64,000 bases of DNA from positions 1,520,545-1,584,544 of the forward strand of contig NZ_CP014226.1 of the NCBI RefSeq assembly GCF_001545155.1. The letters run 5' to 3'. The DNA is from Halomonas chromatireducens. Its GTDB lineage: Bacteria; Pseudomonadota; Gammaproteobacteria; Pseudomonadales; Halomonadaceae. The notes beneath the pieces were generated by a model, which saw only the letters and a program-made list of their open reading frames with translations, did no database searches and had not been told where the DNA came from. Within the stretch, counting starts at the first letter, position 1, and each line of letters begins with the position of its first letter. Positions 34,448 to 43,719 of this stretch are shown here, piece by piece. The translations under genes and the position numbers were made by a program.

Positions 34448-34472
34448 CGATACGACACGAATTGTCGTATCG
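34448..34472. promoter_or_regulatory. 10-bp perfect inverted repeat, likely operator of the WYL regulator
   Basis: CGATACGACA (34448-34457) and TGTCGTATCG (34463-34472) face each other over five bases, 40 bp upstream of the ATG of the metallopeptidase-like gene and 150 bp upstream of the divergent small gene. Autorepressing WYL proteins of defence islands commonly bind one such repeat before the operon they belong to, so the WYL protein encoded at 35218-36237 is the natural candidate (inference). Confidence 0.65.
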
Positions 34473-34512
34473 ACAGATGACCATGACGCAAGTCTCACTA
34501 CGAGGGAACGTC

Positions 34513-35154
34513 ATGAGTCATATCGCAAGCTGTGCTTCAGTAAGCTGGACCTCATCCAATGTGGACGCCGCACAGGTAAGTGCTTGGCAGCAGGATCATC
34601 ATGATTGGTTAGACACCAAGCCAGTCACAGCGGCCCTGGCCGAGTCGCTGCAGGTGGTGGCAATTAATGACGACCGCCTCGCTACGGCCACGACCGACGG
34701 TCGCCGCCTGATGATCAACCCCACCTGGAGCGCCTCCTTGAGCGAGTCGCAGCGGCGCCGAGTCCATGAGCATCTGGTCTGGCATGCGGCTGCTGGTGAT
34801 TATCGACCGCATTACAGTAAGGACACGCACCGCTGGCATCTCGCTTGCGATCACTCGATCAACGCACAGTTACTCCAACTCGGAGGAGACATCCCACTGG
34901 ACACCGTGATGTTTCCTGTTGCGGCCACCTGGCGGCGCGAAGAGGTATATACCTGGCTCGACGGTCACCCACGCCCAGCAGAGGAGCAAAGTCCAGACCA
35001 GCTGATATGGCAGGCAGGGGTTACCTCGTTACACGCTGATCTCACGGAGCTGGACAGCCACTGGCAGCAGCATATCCGTGCTGTCGTGCAGCGCTTCCTC
35101 GGCACACCGTGCTTACCGGATAGAGTCGCTGCATGGCTACTCGGTAACAGATGA
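34513..35154 (+). CDS. DUF2201-like putative metallopeptidase domain protein, active-site Glu replaced
   Basis: A 213-residue protein resembling the N-terminal metallopeptidase-like domain of DUF2201/VWA-linked proteins: LMINPTWSASLSESQRRRV, HLVWHAAAGDY and the later RWHLACDHSINAQLLQLGG with PLDTVMFP. In active relatives the helix reads HExxH; here it is HLVWH, so the Glu is Leu and peptidase activity is doubtful. The VWA partner domain usually found downstream is absent. ATG at 34513 with GAGGGAACG upstream; the frame is open further up but starts with TTG inside the palindrome. First gene after the operator; the WYL regulator follows by 63 bp. Confidence 0.6.
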   Translation: MSHIASCASVSWTSSNVDAAQVSAWQQDHHDWLDTKPVTAALAESLQVVAINDDRLATATTDGRRLMINPTWSASLSESQRRRVHEHLVWHAAAGDYRPHYSKDTHRWHLACDHSINAQLLQLGGDIPLDTVMFPVAATWRREEVYTWLDGHPRPAEEQSPDQLIWQAGVTSLHADLTELDSHWQQHIRAVVQRFLGTPCLPDRVAAWLLGNR

Positions 35155-35217
35155 TTTACATCCACAATTCCCTTAGGCTGCACCTAACCGAGCTCAGCGA
35201 CACAACACGGAACGCCA

Positions 35218-36237
35218 ATGTCCGAGATACGCGATACCCTATTCCGCTACCTGACCATGCTGCAGTTGATTCCTCGCAGCCCAGGTCGGGTCAGCACCCC
35301 GGTACTCCTGGAAAAGCTCAGCGAGCGAGGGTTCAACATCGACGCGCGCTCTCTCCAACGTGACCTGCGCGACAAGTTGGCACTGCATTTTCCCCTCGGC
35401 TGCGACGATAGCCAGAAGCCCTACCGCTGGTATTTTGACCGCAACTTTAACTGCAACCTGCCAGCCCTCGATGTTCCAGGTGCACTTACCCTTGTATTGG
35501 CAGAAGAGTATCTCAAGGGCCTGCTTCCATCGGTGGTAATCGGCCAGCTCTCCCCACAGTTTCGTGATGCGCGTCAATTACTCGACGACCTGGAGCAGAA
35601 TGGGCTGAGCCGCTGGGCACGCAAGGTACGGGCCATTCCCAACGGTAAGGCGCTGGTTCCTGCCCCGCTGCGCGAGGCGACCTGGCAGACAGTCTCGGAC
35701 GCGCTTCTGGCGCAGCGCGCCATCGATGTCACCTATCTCTCACGCAGCGCGGAAGAAGAAAAGCACTTCACCCTCCACCCGCAGGGCCTGGTCAGCCGCC
35801 ACAGCGTGACCTACCTGCTCGCCACGGTGAACGACTACGACGATATTCGGCAGTTCGCCATGCATCGCATCGAGCAGGTCAGTCTCAGTGATGCGGCCTG
35901 GCGGCCGTGCCATGATTTCGACTTGGACACTTACATTGCAAGAGGCGCTTTCGGCTATCTGCAGAGCAAGGCTCCCATCAAGCTGGTTGCCCATATTGCC
36001 CCTCAGGTGGCCTGGCTGCTCAGCGAAACACCGCTCTCCGAGGTGCAGCAACTGACACCCCTTCCCGGCAGCAGCTGGCACTGCCTGGAAGCGGAGGTTC
36101 CCGACGATCAACAAACCCAGTGGTGGCTGATGGGTATGGGCGCCAACGTGGAGGTGCTTGAGCCAGTCACTTGGCGAACCGAGATCTACGCTGCTGCCAA
36201 GTCCATTGTCGAGCGTGGAGAGACGTTAAATGAATGA
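35218..36237 (+). CDS. WYL domain-containing transcriptional regulator
   Basis: A 339-residue regulator. The N-terminal winged helix (about 1-75: LFRYLTMLQLIPRSPGRVST, then LQRDLRDKL) binds DNA; the WYL domain (about 140-215) shows the R-A-I-D-V-T-Y core, HPQGLVSRHSVTYLLA and FAMHRIEQVSLSD; a WCX-like C-terminal part follows to 339. WYL regulators of this layout (BrxR/CapW type) control defence clusters and sense nucleotides or DNA damage products. It overlaps recC by eight bases, so recC and recB may be transcribed with it. The likely operator is the repeat at 34448-34472. Confidence 0.85.
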   Translation: MSEIRDTLFRYLTMLQLIPRSPGRVSTPVLLEKLSERGFNIDARSLQRDLRDKLALHFPLGCDDSQKPYRWYFDRNFNCNLPALDVPGALTLVLAEEYLKGLLPSVVIGQLSPQFRDARQLLDDLEQNGLSRWARKVRAIPNGKALVPAPLREATWQTVSDALLAQRAIDVTYLSRSAEEEKHFTLHPQGLVSRHSVTYLLATVNDYDDIRQFAMHRIEQVSLSDAAWRPCHDFDLDTYIARGAFGYLQSKAPIKLVAHIAPQVAWLLSETPLSEVQQLTPLPGSSWHCLEAEVPDDQQTQWWLMGMGANVEVLEPVTWRTEIYAAAKSIVERGETLNE

Positions 36238-39200
36238 GAAAAGCCCGTCCACCACACAAGGGCTTATCGTGCTGCAGGGCAACCGCATGGAGGACCTTCG
36301 CGACCTCACCCTGCAGTTGCTCGGTCGCCGGCCGCTCCACCCGCTGGCGCGCACCCTCTTCCTGGTCCAGAGCAACGGCATCGCTCAGTGGCTGAAGACC
36401 TCTATCGCCGAGCGTCAGGGAGAGCCGGGGTATGGCATCTGCCTAGGAACTGAGGTTGCCCTTCCCGCTAGGTTTCAGTGGCAGGCCTATCGCAGCGTGA
36501 TCGAGGCGGTGGAAGGGCCCGGCCAGGTGCCCACCACCTCCCCCTTCGACAAGACCCGCCTTCGCTGGCGCCTGATGGCGCTGCTGCCGGATGTACTCGA
36601 CGACCCACTCTTTGCGCCCCTGGCACGCTACCTGCGCGATGACGACGAGAAGCGCAAGCACTACCAGCTGGCGGAGCGTCTGGCCGACCTCTTCGACCAG
36701 TACCAGGTCTACCGCGCCGACTGGCTCAACGCCTGGGAGGTGGGCGAGGATGTGCTGACGCTGCCGGGCAATCGGACGATACCGGTACCCGACGAGCAGC
36801 GCTGGCAGCCCGCCCTGTGGCGCATGATCAGCGCTGAGCTCACCGACGAGCAGGCCCATAGCCACCGCGGCGCGGTCCACCGCCGCTTCATGGCCGCCGC
36901 CGAGCAGCTCGGCGAGCGCCCGGCTGACCTTCCTCCACGCATCGTGATCTTCGGCATCACCTCCCTGCCCCAGCAGACCCTGGAGGTGCTGGCGACGCTC
37001 TCCGGCGTCTGCGAGGTGGTGCTGTGCCTGCTCACCCCCTGCCAGTTCTACTGGGGCGAGATCATCGAGACTCAGGAGGTGCTGCGCCGCTACGTGCGCC
37101 AGCAGCGCCGCCAGGGCATGCCCGCCGAGCTTCACCACTCCCCCGAGCAGCTCCATTTGCATGCCCACCCGCTGCTAGCCGCCTGGGGCAAGCAAGGGCG
37201 CGATTACCTGCAGCTGCTCAGCGAGCACGACCAGACCGACGTGGCCGCCATGAACGCGCTGCTCGACCGGTCCGTAGACCTCTTTCTGCCGCCGCCCAGC
37301 GACACCCTGCTCGGCCAGCTTCAGGACGATATTCTCAACCTGCGCTCGCTGCATGAAACCCAGGGCACCTGGCCGGCACTGGATCCGGCGCAAGACGCCT
37401 CGATTCGGTTTCACCTCTGCCATAGCCCCCAACGTGAGCTGGAGGTACTCCACGACCAGCTGCTGGCCGCCTTTGCCGAGGACGCCACCCTGGAGCCCCG
37501 GGACATCATGGTCATGGTGCCCGACATCAACGACTACGCCCCCTATATCGATGCGGTATTCGGGCAGTTCGCCCCCGGCGAGCGGCGCCACCTCCCCTAC
37601 CACGTGGCCGACCAGCAGCAGCGCCACCGGGAGCCCATGCTGGTCGCGCTGGAGACCCTGCTGTCGCTGCCGAAGATGCGCTTTCGCGCCAGCGAGATCC
37701 TCGACCTGCTGGACATCCCCCCGCTGCGTGAGCGCTTCGGCCTTGCCGAGAGCGATCTGCCCACGCTGCAGCGCTGGATTCGCGAGGCCAACGTGCGCTG
37801 GGGCCTGGACGCCGCGCAGCGCAGCGAGCTCGGCCTGCCGGAGCATGACGAGCTGCATACCTGGCGCTTCGGGCTGGAGCGCATGCTGCTGGGCTATGCG
37901 GTGGGCGAGGCCAGCGAAGAGGGCGACGACTGGGGCGACATCGTGCCCTATGACGAAGTCGCCGGCCTGGACGCGGCGCTGGTTGGCCCGCTCTACCGGT
38001 TGATCCTGACCCTTGGCGAGTGGCGCCACCGCCTAAATGAGCCGAAAACCGCCATGGAGTGGGAGTCGACTCTCTCGGCCATGCTGGCGGAGACGCTGAC
38101 GCCCACCACCAGCGCCGAGCAGGCGCTGCTGGGACGGATTCAAATGGCCCTGGAGGCGTGGCTGGAAGAAATCGCCGACGCCGAAGTGGCGGTCAGCCTG
38201 CCGCTGGCCGTGGTGCGGGAAAGCTGGCTCGGCCGCATCGACGAGCCGCAGCTCTCCCAGAGTTTTTTGATGGGGCGGATCACCTTTGCCACCCTGATGC
38301 CGATGCGCGCCATTCCCTTCCGCCATGTGGTCCTGCTGGGGATGAGCGATGGCGCCTATCCGCGCCGCGCTGAGACCCTGGATTTCGACCTGATGGCCAT
38401 GCGCGGCCACTATCGCGCCGGCGACCGCTCACGCCGCGACGACGACCGCTATCTGTTCCTGGAGGCGCTGCTCTCGGCCCGGGAGCGACTGATCATCAGT
38501 TGGTGCGGCAAGAGCCCCCAGGACAACAGCGAACAGCCTCCCAGCGTGCTGGTCGGCCAGCTACGCGACCACCTGGGCAAGGGCTGGCGCCTGCTCGATC
38601 AGCCACCCCACGCCGAACGCACCCCCGGCGACCACGACAAGATGGCCCAGGCGCTGCTCGCGGCAATGACCGCAGAGCATCCGCTGCAGCCCTTTGGTGC
38701 CGCCTACTTCCAGGCCACCTCGCCGCTGTTCACCTACGCGGATGAGTGGCAGGGGCTGCATGGTAGCGACCGGGCGAGCCTAGACGCACCCGACGAGCAG
38801 GTGGCGCTTCCCCGTTGGCACCCCGAAGGCCCCATTTCGCTGTCCAACCTGACCGGGCTACTGGCCGACCCAGTCAGCGCGCTGTTCCAGCAGCGGCTCT
38901 CCACCTCGATGCGCGATGACGACACCCTCACCGAGGACGACGAGCCATTTTCCTTTGCCGGGCTGAGCAAGTGGCAGCGACGCGAGGCGCTGGTGAAGCC
39001 GCTGGGCCAGCGCCTGGCCCACTCGCCGACGCTCGACCTCACCGAGGCATTCAGCCAGGAGGTAGAGCGCCAGCAGCGCGCCGGCCACTACCCTCCGGCA
39101 CCGGTCGGGCCCATCATCCGCGAGATGCTGCTGGAGCGACTGCCCGATGCCCTGATGGCCTACCGGGAGCTGCTGGAGCGCTACCCCTTCCCCCTCAGAG

Positions 39201-39880
39201 TCCCGCCGCGGCTTGCCTTCGATAGCGGTATCATGTTGCCGGGCCGTGCAGAGAGCAGCGACGGAGAAGGCGTGGATACCCTGCAGCTCGAGGATACACT
39301 CTCAGCACTGCACGGGACCGGCCCCGAACCCGACGCGGAGGTTGTGCAGATCGTGCTGCTGACCAGCCAGATCCATCAGGGCAGTGACCTGAACTGGCGC
39401 CATATCCTGCGCCACTGGCCGGCTCATCTGGCCCTGCAGCTGCACTACCCCGAGGCCTCCAGCTACCTGGTCTCGCCCAGCGGCACGCTGGAGATCCCGG
39501 GCATGACGGCAGAGCGGGCCGAGGCGCGCCTGAAAGACTTGATGGCCCAGTGGCTCGACGCCATGCAGGCCGTGACGCCGACCCACCCGACGCTCGCCTT
39601 TGCAGCGCTTTCTTGGTACCCGGCCGCCGGCGATGCCAGCTGGCCGCCCGACGACCTCCACCATCATCCGAAGCTGCGCAAGGAATGGGAGGAGAGCTGG
39701 GAGCACTTCCCCAAGCGCCATCCTCTGGTGCTGCGTGAGTTCCCTACGCTGGACGCGCTGCTCGGTGCCGACGGTTTTGGCGAGGCCAGCCGCACGCTCT
39801 ATGCCGACCTGCATACCTGGGTCACCACGGCACAGGCGGGCGCCGCCTGCGCCTCGACCTCAGAGGAGGAGACACCATGA
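36230..39880 (+). CDS. recC: Exodeoxyribonuclease V subunit RecC
   Basis: A 1216-residue protein of the expected RecC length. It begins LIVLQGNRMEDLRDLTLQLL with PLARTLFLVQSNGIAQWLK (short pieces: VLQGNRMEDL, LVQSNGIAQWL), the inactivated SF1 helicase-like N-terminal domain that forms the Chi-scanning channel; FATLMPMRAIPFRHVVLLGM near 680-700 and the C-terminal nuclease-like fold follow. RecC holds RecB and RecD together and recognises Chi during double-strand break repair. Overlaps the WYL gene by eight bases and recB by four. Confidence 0.95.
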   Translation: MNEKSPSTTQGLIVLQGNRMEDLRDLTLQLLGRRPLHPLARTLFLVQSNGIAQWLKTSIAERQGEPGYGICLGTEVALPARFQWQAYRSVIEAVEGPGQVPTTSPFDKTRLRWRLMALLPDVLDDPLFAPLARYLRDDDEKRKHYQLAERLADLFDQYQVYRADWLNAWEVGEDVLTLPGNRTIPVPDEQRWQPALWRMISAELTDEQAHSHRGAVHRRFMAAAEQLGERPADLPPRIVIFGITSLPQQTLEVLATLSGVCEVVLCLLTPCQFYWGEIIETQEVLRRYVRQQRRQGMPAELHHSPEQLHLHAHPLLAAWGKQGRDYLQLLSEHDQTDVAAMNALLDRSVDLFLPPPSDTLLGQLQDDILNLRSLHETQGTWPALDPAQDASIRFHLCHSPQRELEVLHDQLLAAFAEDATLEPRDIMVMVPDINDYAPYIDAVFGQFAPGERRHLPYHVADQQQRHREPMLVALETLLSLPKMRFRASEILDLLDIPPLRERFGLAESDLPTLQRWIREANVRWGLDAAQRSELGLPEHDELHTWRFGLERMLLGYAVGEASEEGDDWGDIVPYDEVAGLDAALVGPLYRLILTLGEWRHRLNEPKTAMEWESTLSAMLAETLTPTTSAEQALLGRIQMALEAWLEEIADAEVAVSLPLAVVRESWLGRIDEPQLSQSFLMGRITFATLMPMRAIPFRHVVLLGMSDGAYPRRAETLDFDLMAMRGHYRAGDRSRRDDDRYLFLEALLSARERLIISWCGKSPQDNSEQPPSVLVGQLRDHLGKGWRLLDQPPHAERTPGDHDKMAQALLAAMTAEHPLQPFGAAYFQATSPLFTYADEWQGLHGSDRASLDAPDEQVALPRWHPEGPISLSNLTGLLADPVSALFQQRLSTSMRDDDTLTEDDEPFSFAGLSKWQRREALVKPLGQRLAHSPTLDLTEAFSQEVERQQRAGHYPPAPVGPIIREMLLERLPDALMAYRELLERYPFPLRVPPRLAFDSGIMLPGRAESSDGEGVDTLQLEDTLSALHGTGPEPDAEVVQIVLLTSQIHQGSDLNWRHILRHWPAHLALQLHYPEASSYLVSPSGTLEIPGMTAERAEARLKDLMAQWLDAMQAVTPTHPTLAFAALSWYPAAGDASWPPDDLHHHPKLRKEWEESWEHFPKRHPLVLREFPTLDALLGADGFGEASRTLYADLHTWVTTAQAGAACASTSEEETP

Positions 39881-42800
39881 GCCAGCTGCCGCTTACGCTG
39901 CCCCTGCGCGGCAGCCAGCTGATCGAAGCCAGTGCCGGCACCGGCAAGACCTTCACCATCGCCCTGCTCTACGTGCGGCTGGTGCTGGGCCACGGCCAGC
40001 CGGACAGCGCGGCCAGCGCCCTCGACAACGGCTTTCCCCCCCCGCTGGTGCCGCCCGACATTCTGGTGGTGACATTTCCCGAAGCCGCCAGCCAAGAGCT
40101 GCGCGACCGCATTCGCGCCCGCCTGGTCCAGGCCGCCGAGGCGTTTCGCGCCACATCACCGGATGACGGCCTAGACCAGCGCGACCCACTGCTGGCCGCC
40201 CTGCGCGACGACTTTGTGCAGGATGCCTGGGCGAGCTGCGCCCGGCGCCTGACACTCGCGGCCGAATGGATGGATGACGCGGCCATCTCGACCATTCACA
40301 GCTGGTGTCAGCGCATGCTCAAGGAGCACGCCTTCGACAGCGGCAAGCTGTTCCGCCAGGAGTTGATCAAGGACCTGACCGAAGTCACCCGCGAGGCCGT
40401 GACCGACTACTGGCGCACACGGGTCTATCCGCTCAGCGAGCCGCTGGCCGCCGCCATGGTCAGCCTCTTCGATTCCCCCCAGGTGCTGCAAGAGAAACTG
40501 CGCAACCTGCTGCAGCGGGAGGACGCCACCCTGGTCTTCTGTGGGCAACCGCTTGAAGCCGGCGACTTCAGCGACATGCTGGCGCGCTTCAGCCAGAGCC
40601 GCGAGGCGGCTCGCCAGCATGAGGCCGAGGCTCGACAGGCCTATCGGGGCGATGCCGAGCAGATCCATGAGACGCTCCGCAAGCTCCGCGAGGCCATGAA
40701 TGGCACGGTGTTCAGGGGCGTCAAGGACGACGACACCTTCGAAGGCTGGCTCGCTGAACTCACCCAGTGGGGACGAGGTAACATTCCCCTCGACCAGGCG
40801 AAATTCGTGCAGAAACTCGCCAGCGGGCGCTTCAAGGTCAAGAAGGGCGCCGAAGTTCCCGAGCACGCGTTTTTCGATGCCTTGGAAGCGTGGCGCCTCA
40901 GCCATGAAGACAACGACACCCTCCAGCGCGAGCTGCTCCCCCAGGTGCTGGCCGATGCCCAAGACTGGGTCAGCCGGCGCCTGGCCGAGCAGCTAGCGGC
41001 CAATGCCCAGATGGGCTTCAACGACATGATTCGCGGGCTTTCCGAGGCATTGACCGGAGATGGCGGTGACGGCCTGGCTCGCCGCATCCGCGAGCAGTTC
41101 CCGGTCGCCATGATCGACGAGTTCCAGGATACCGACCCGGCCCAGTACCGCATCTTCGAGCGCATCTACCGGGTGGGCGCACCGGCCGCCTCGGAGGCAG
41201 CCAGCGATGCCCTCGATCTCCAGGATGACGCCCACAGGCCCACGGCACTGATCCTGATCGGGGACCCCAAGCAGGCCATCTACGGCTTTCGCGGCGGCGA
41301 TATCTACACCTACCTCTCAGCGCGCCAGGCCACCCTGGGCCACCACCACAGCCTGGATACCAACTTCCGTTCCAGCGACGCGGCCGTAGCGGCCGTCAAC
41401 CAGCTGTTCCTGCATGCGGAAAAGACCCATGAGCGCGGCGCTTTCCGCTTTGCCGACCCGGCGCTGCCGGCGGGCCAGAAAAAGAATGAGAGTAATCCCT
41501 TGCCCTTCCACAAGGTCGGGGCCAATGGGCGCAAGGAGATCCTGCACCTTGATGGCCAGCCGACCAGGGCGCTGGTGGGCTGGCTGCTGGAGAATGCCGA
41601 GGATGACGGCGGCTGCCTGAACAAGGACGCCTACCTGCGCGTGGCGTCGCGCCACTGCGCCAACCGCATTGCCGGCTGGCTCAATCAGGCCGGCGAGAAC
41701 GGTGCCGGTTTCGCCACCTCGGAAAAGGGCGAGTTCACGCCGCTCAAGGCCGGTGATATCGCCATTCTGGTGCGCGATCGCAAGGAGGCGGGCGCCATTC
41801 GCGACGCCCTCAGCGAGCGCGGCCTGACCAGCGTCTATCTCTCCGACCGCGACAGCGTCTTCGGCACCGCCGAGGCCCGCGACCTGCTCCGCTGGCTGAA
41901 GGCCATGGCAAACCCCGAGTCTGTCTCGACCCTGCGCACGGCACTGGCGACCGCCACCCTTGGGCTTCCGCTCGCCGAGCTGGATCGGCTGCAGCGGGAT
42001 GAGGCCGCCTGGGAACAGGCTCAGGAGCAGTTCATCGGCTATCGCCAGCGCTGGCAGCATCGTGGCATCCTCCCCGCCCTGCGCCAGCTGCTGCACGACT
42101 ACCGGATTCCGGCGCGGCTGCTTGACAGCGACCTGGGTCAGCGTCGGCTCACCAACCTGCTGCATCTGGCCGAGTGGGCCCAGCAGGCCAGCGACACCCT
42201 GGACGGCGACCACGCGCTGATTCGCCTGCTCGCCGAGCATGTGCAGGAGCCCGGCTATGATGAGCAGATCCTGCGGCTGGAGAGCGACGCCGACCTTATT
42301 CAGGTGGTCACGATCTTCAAATCCAAGGGGCTGGAGTACCCGGTGGTCTGCCTGCCGTTTCTATGTACCTACAAGGAGGTCACTGGCAAGTTCGGCACAC
42401 CGCTCTATCACCAGGATGACCAGCCGATGCTGGAGCTGGCCCCCAAGAAGGAGATGGCCAAGGAAGGCTTTGAACTGGCCGATGACGAGCGCCTCTCGGA
42501 AGAGGTGCGTCTGATCTATGTGGCGCTGACCCGCGCCCGCCACGCCACCTTCGTGGGACTGGCGCCGCTCAAGGTGGGCAACAGCAAGACGGCCACCCTG
42601 CACAAGTCGGCGCTGGGCTATCTGTTGGCCGGGGGAGAAAGCCTCCCGGATCTGGCGGGCCTGCGCGAGAAGTGGCAGCAGCTCAGCGACGACTGTGATG
42701 CCATCACCCTGGAGCCCGGCGAAAGCGCGCTGTCTCGCTACCAGCCCGTCACTACCGAAACACCCGGCAAGTCAGCACGCCGGCCCGGTCACCGCGCCTT

Positions 42801-43719
42801 TACCCCCTGGTGGATCGCCAGCTACTCGGCACTCCAGCAGAAAGGAGCGGCCGCCCCCGAGACCCCCGAAGCCGAGATCCTTGGCGAAGAGCATGCCGAG
42901 ACTCGCCAGGCCGCTACACCCCGGGACACCCGGGCGCCGGCGGCCGAGACGCTGCACGCCTTCCCCCGCGGCCCCGGGCCCGGCACCTTCCTCCACGGCA
43001 TCTTGGAAGCCCTGGCCAACCACGGCTTTGCAGGCGTGCTTGAGGACGAAGCGCTGCTGGCGCGCATGCTCCAGCGCTGCCGTCGACGCGGCTGGGAAGC
43101 GCATGTGCCGGCACTGGGAGAAGGCATCAAGCGCTGGCTGACCATCCCGCTGGCCCCCGAGGGCCAGAAGGGGCCAGTGCTGGCCAAGCTTGAGCGCTAC
43201 CGCGCTGAGCCCGACTTCTGGTTTGCCACCGCGGGCGCCATCACCCCGGCGATGGACAAGCTGACCCGGGAGTATCTCTTCCCCGGTGAGCCGCGCCCCA
43301 AGCTGGGCTACCAGCAACTCAACGGCCTGCTCAAGGGGTTCATTGATCTGTTGGCCGAGCATGAAGGGAAGGTCTATGTCATCGACTGGAAGTCCAACTG
43401 GCTGGGCGCGGATGATGACGCCTATCAGGAGACAGCCATGCAAGCGGCCATGCTCGACAAGCGCTACGACATGCAGCTGGCGCTCTACCTAGTGGCGCTT
43501 CACCGCCACCTGCGCCAAACCTTGCCCGACTACGACTACGACCGCCACGTGGGCGGTGCCATGCTGGTGTTTCTGCGTGGCATCGGCGCGCCCTCTCGCG
43601 GCGTAGCTCCGATCAAACCTCCCAAGGCGTTCGTCGAAGCCATGGACCGCTGCCTGGCCGGCCACTACGACACTACGCCCGAGCGTGATACTCAGCTCAC
43701 CATGGAGGGAACCGCATGA
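39877..43719 (+). CDS. recB: Exodeoxyribonuclease V subunit RecB
   Basis: A 1280-residue UvrD-type helicase-nuclease. Walker A ASAGTGKTFT (18-27), motif II IDEFQDTDPAQY (about 412-423), GDPKQAIYGFRGGD, motif V IFKSKGLEYPVV, motif VI YVALTRARHA, and the C-terminal nuclease motif VIDWKSNWLG (about 1168-1177) whose Asp and Lys are catalytic. All expected parts are present and the length is a little above the E. coli protein (1180). It overlaps recC and recD by four bases each (ATGA), so the three are made together. Loads RecA after Chi. Confidence 0.95.
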   Translation: MSQLPLTLPLRGSQLIEASAGTGKTFTIALLYVRLVLGHGQPDSAASALDNGFPPPLVPPDILVVTFPEAASQELRDRIRARLVQAAEAFRATSPDDGLDQRDPLLAALRDDFVQDAWASCARRLTLAAEWMDDAAISTIHSWCQRMLKEHAFDSGKLFRQELIKDLTEVTREAVTDYWRTRVYPLSEPLAAAMVSLFDSPQVLQEKLRNLLQREDATLVFCGQPLEAGDFSDMLARFSQSREAARQHEAEARQAYRGDAEQIHETLRKLREAMNGTVFRGVKDDDTFEGWLAELTQWGRGNIPLDQAKFVQKLASGRFKVKKGAEVPEHAFFDALEAWRLSHEDNDTLQRELLPQVLADAQDWVSRRLAEQLAANAQMGFNDMIRGLSEALTGDGGDGLARRIREQFPVAMIDEFQDTDPAQYRIFERIYRVGAPAASEAASDALDLQDDAHRPTALILIGDPKQAIYGFRGGDIYTYLSARQATLGHHHSLDTNFRSSDAAVAAVNQLFLHAEKTHERGAFRFADPALPAGQKKNESNPLPFHKVGANGRKEILHLDGQPTRALVGWLLENAEDDGGCLNKDAYLRVASRHCANRIAGWLNQAGENGAGFATSEKGEFTPLKAGDIAILVRDRKEAGAIRDALSERGLTSVYLSDRDSVFGTAEARDLLRWLKAMANPESVSTLRTALATATLGLPLAELDRLQRDEAAWEQAQEQFIGYRQRWQHRGILPALRQLLHDYRIPARLLDSDLGQRRLTNLLHLAEWAQQASDTLDGDHALIRLLAEHVQEPGYDEQILRLESDADLIQVVTIFKSKGLEYPVVCLPFLCTYKEVTGKFGTPLYHQDDQPMLELAPKKEMAKEGFELADDERLSEEVRLIYVALTRARHATFVGLAPLKVGNSKTATLHKSALGYLLAGGESLPDLAGLREKWQQLSDDCDAITLEPGESALSRYQPVTTETPGKSARRPGHRAFTPWWIASYSALQQKGAAAPETPEAEILGEEHAETRQAATPRDTRAPAAETLHAFPRGPGPGTFLHGILEALANHGFAGVLEDEALLARMLQRCRRRGWEAHVPALGEGIKRWLTIPLAPEGQKGPVLAKLERYRAEPDFWFATAGAITPAMDKLTREYLFPGEPRPKLGYQQLNGLLKGFIDLLAEHEGKVYVIDWKSNWLGADDDAYQETAMQAAMLDKRYDMQLALYLVALHRHLRQTLPDYDYDRHVGGAMLVFLRGIGAPSRGVAPIKPPKAFVEAMDRCLAGHYDTTPERDTQLTMEGTA

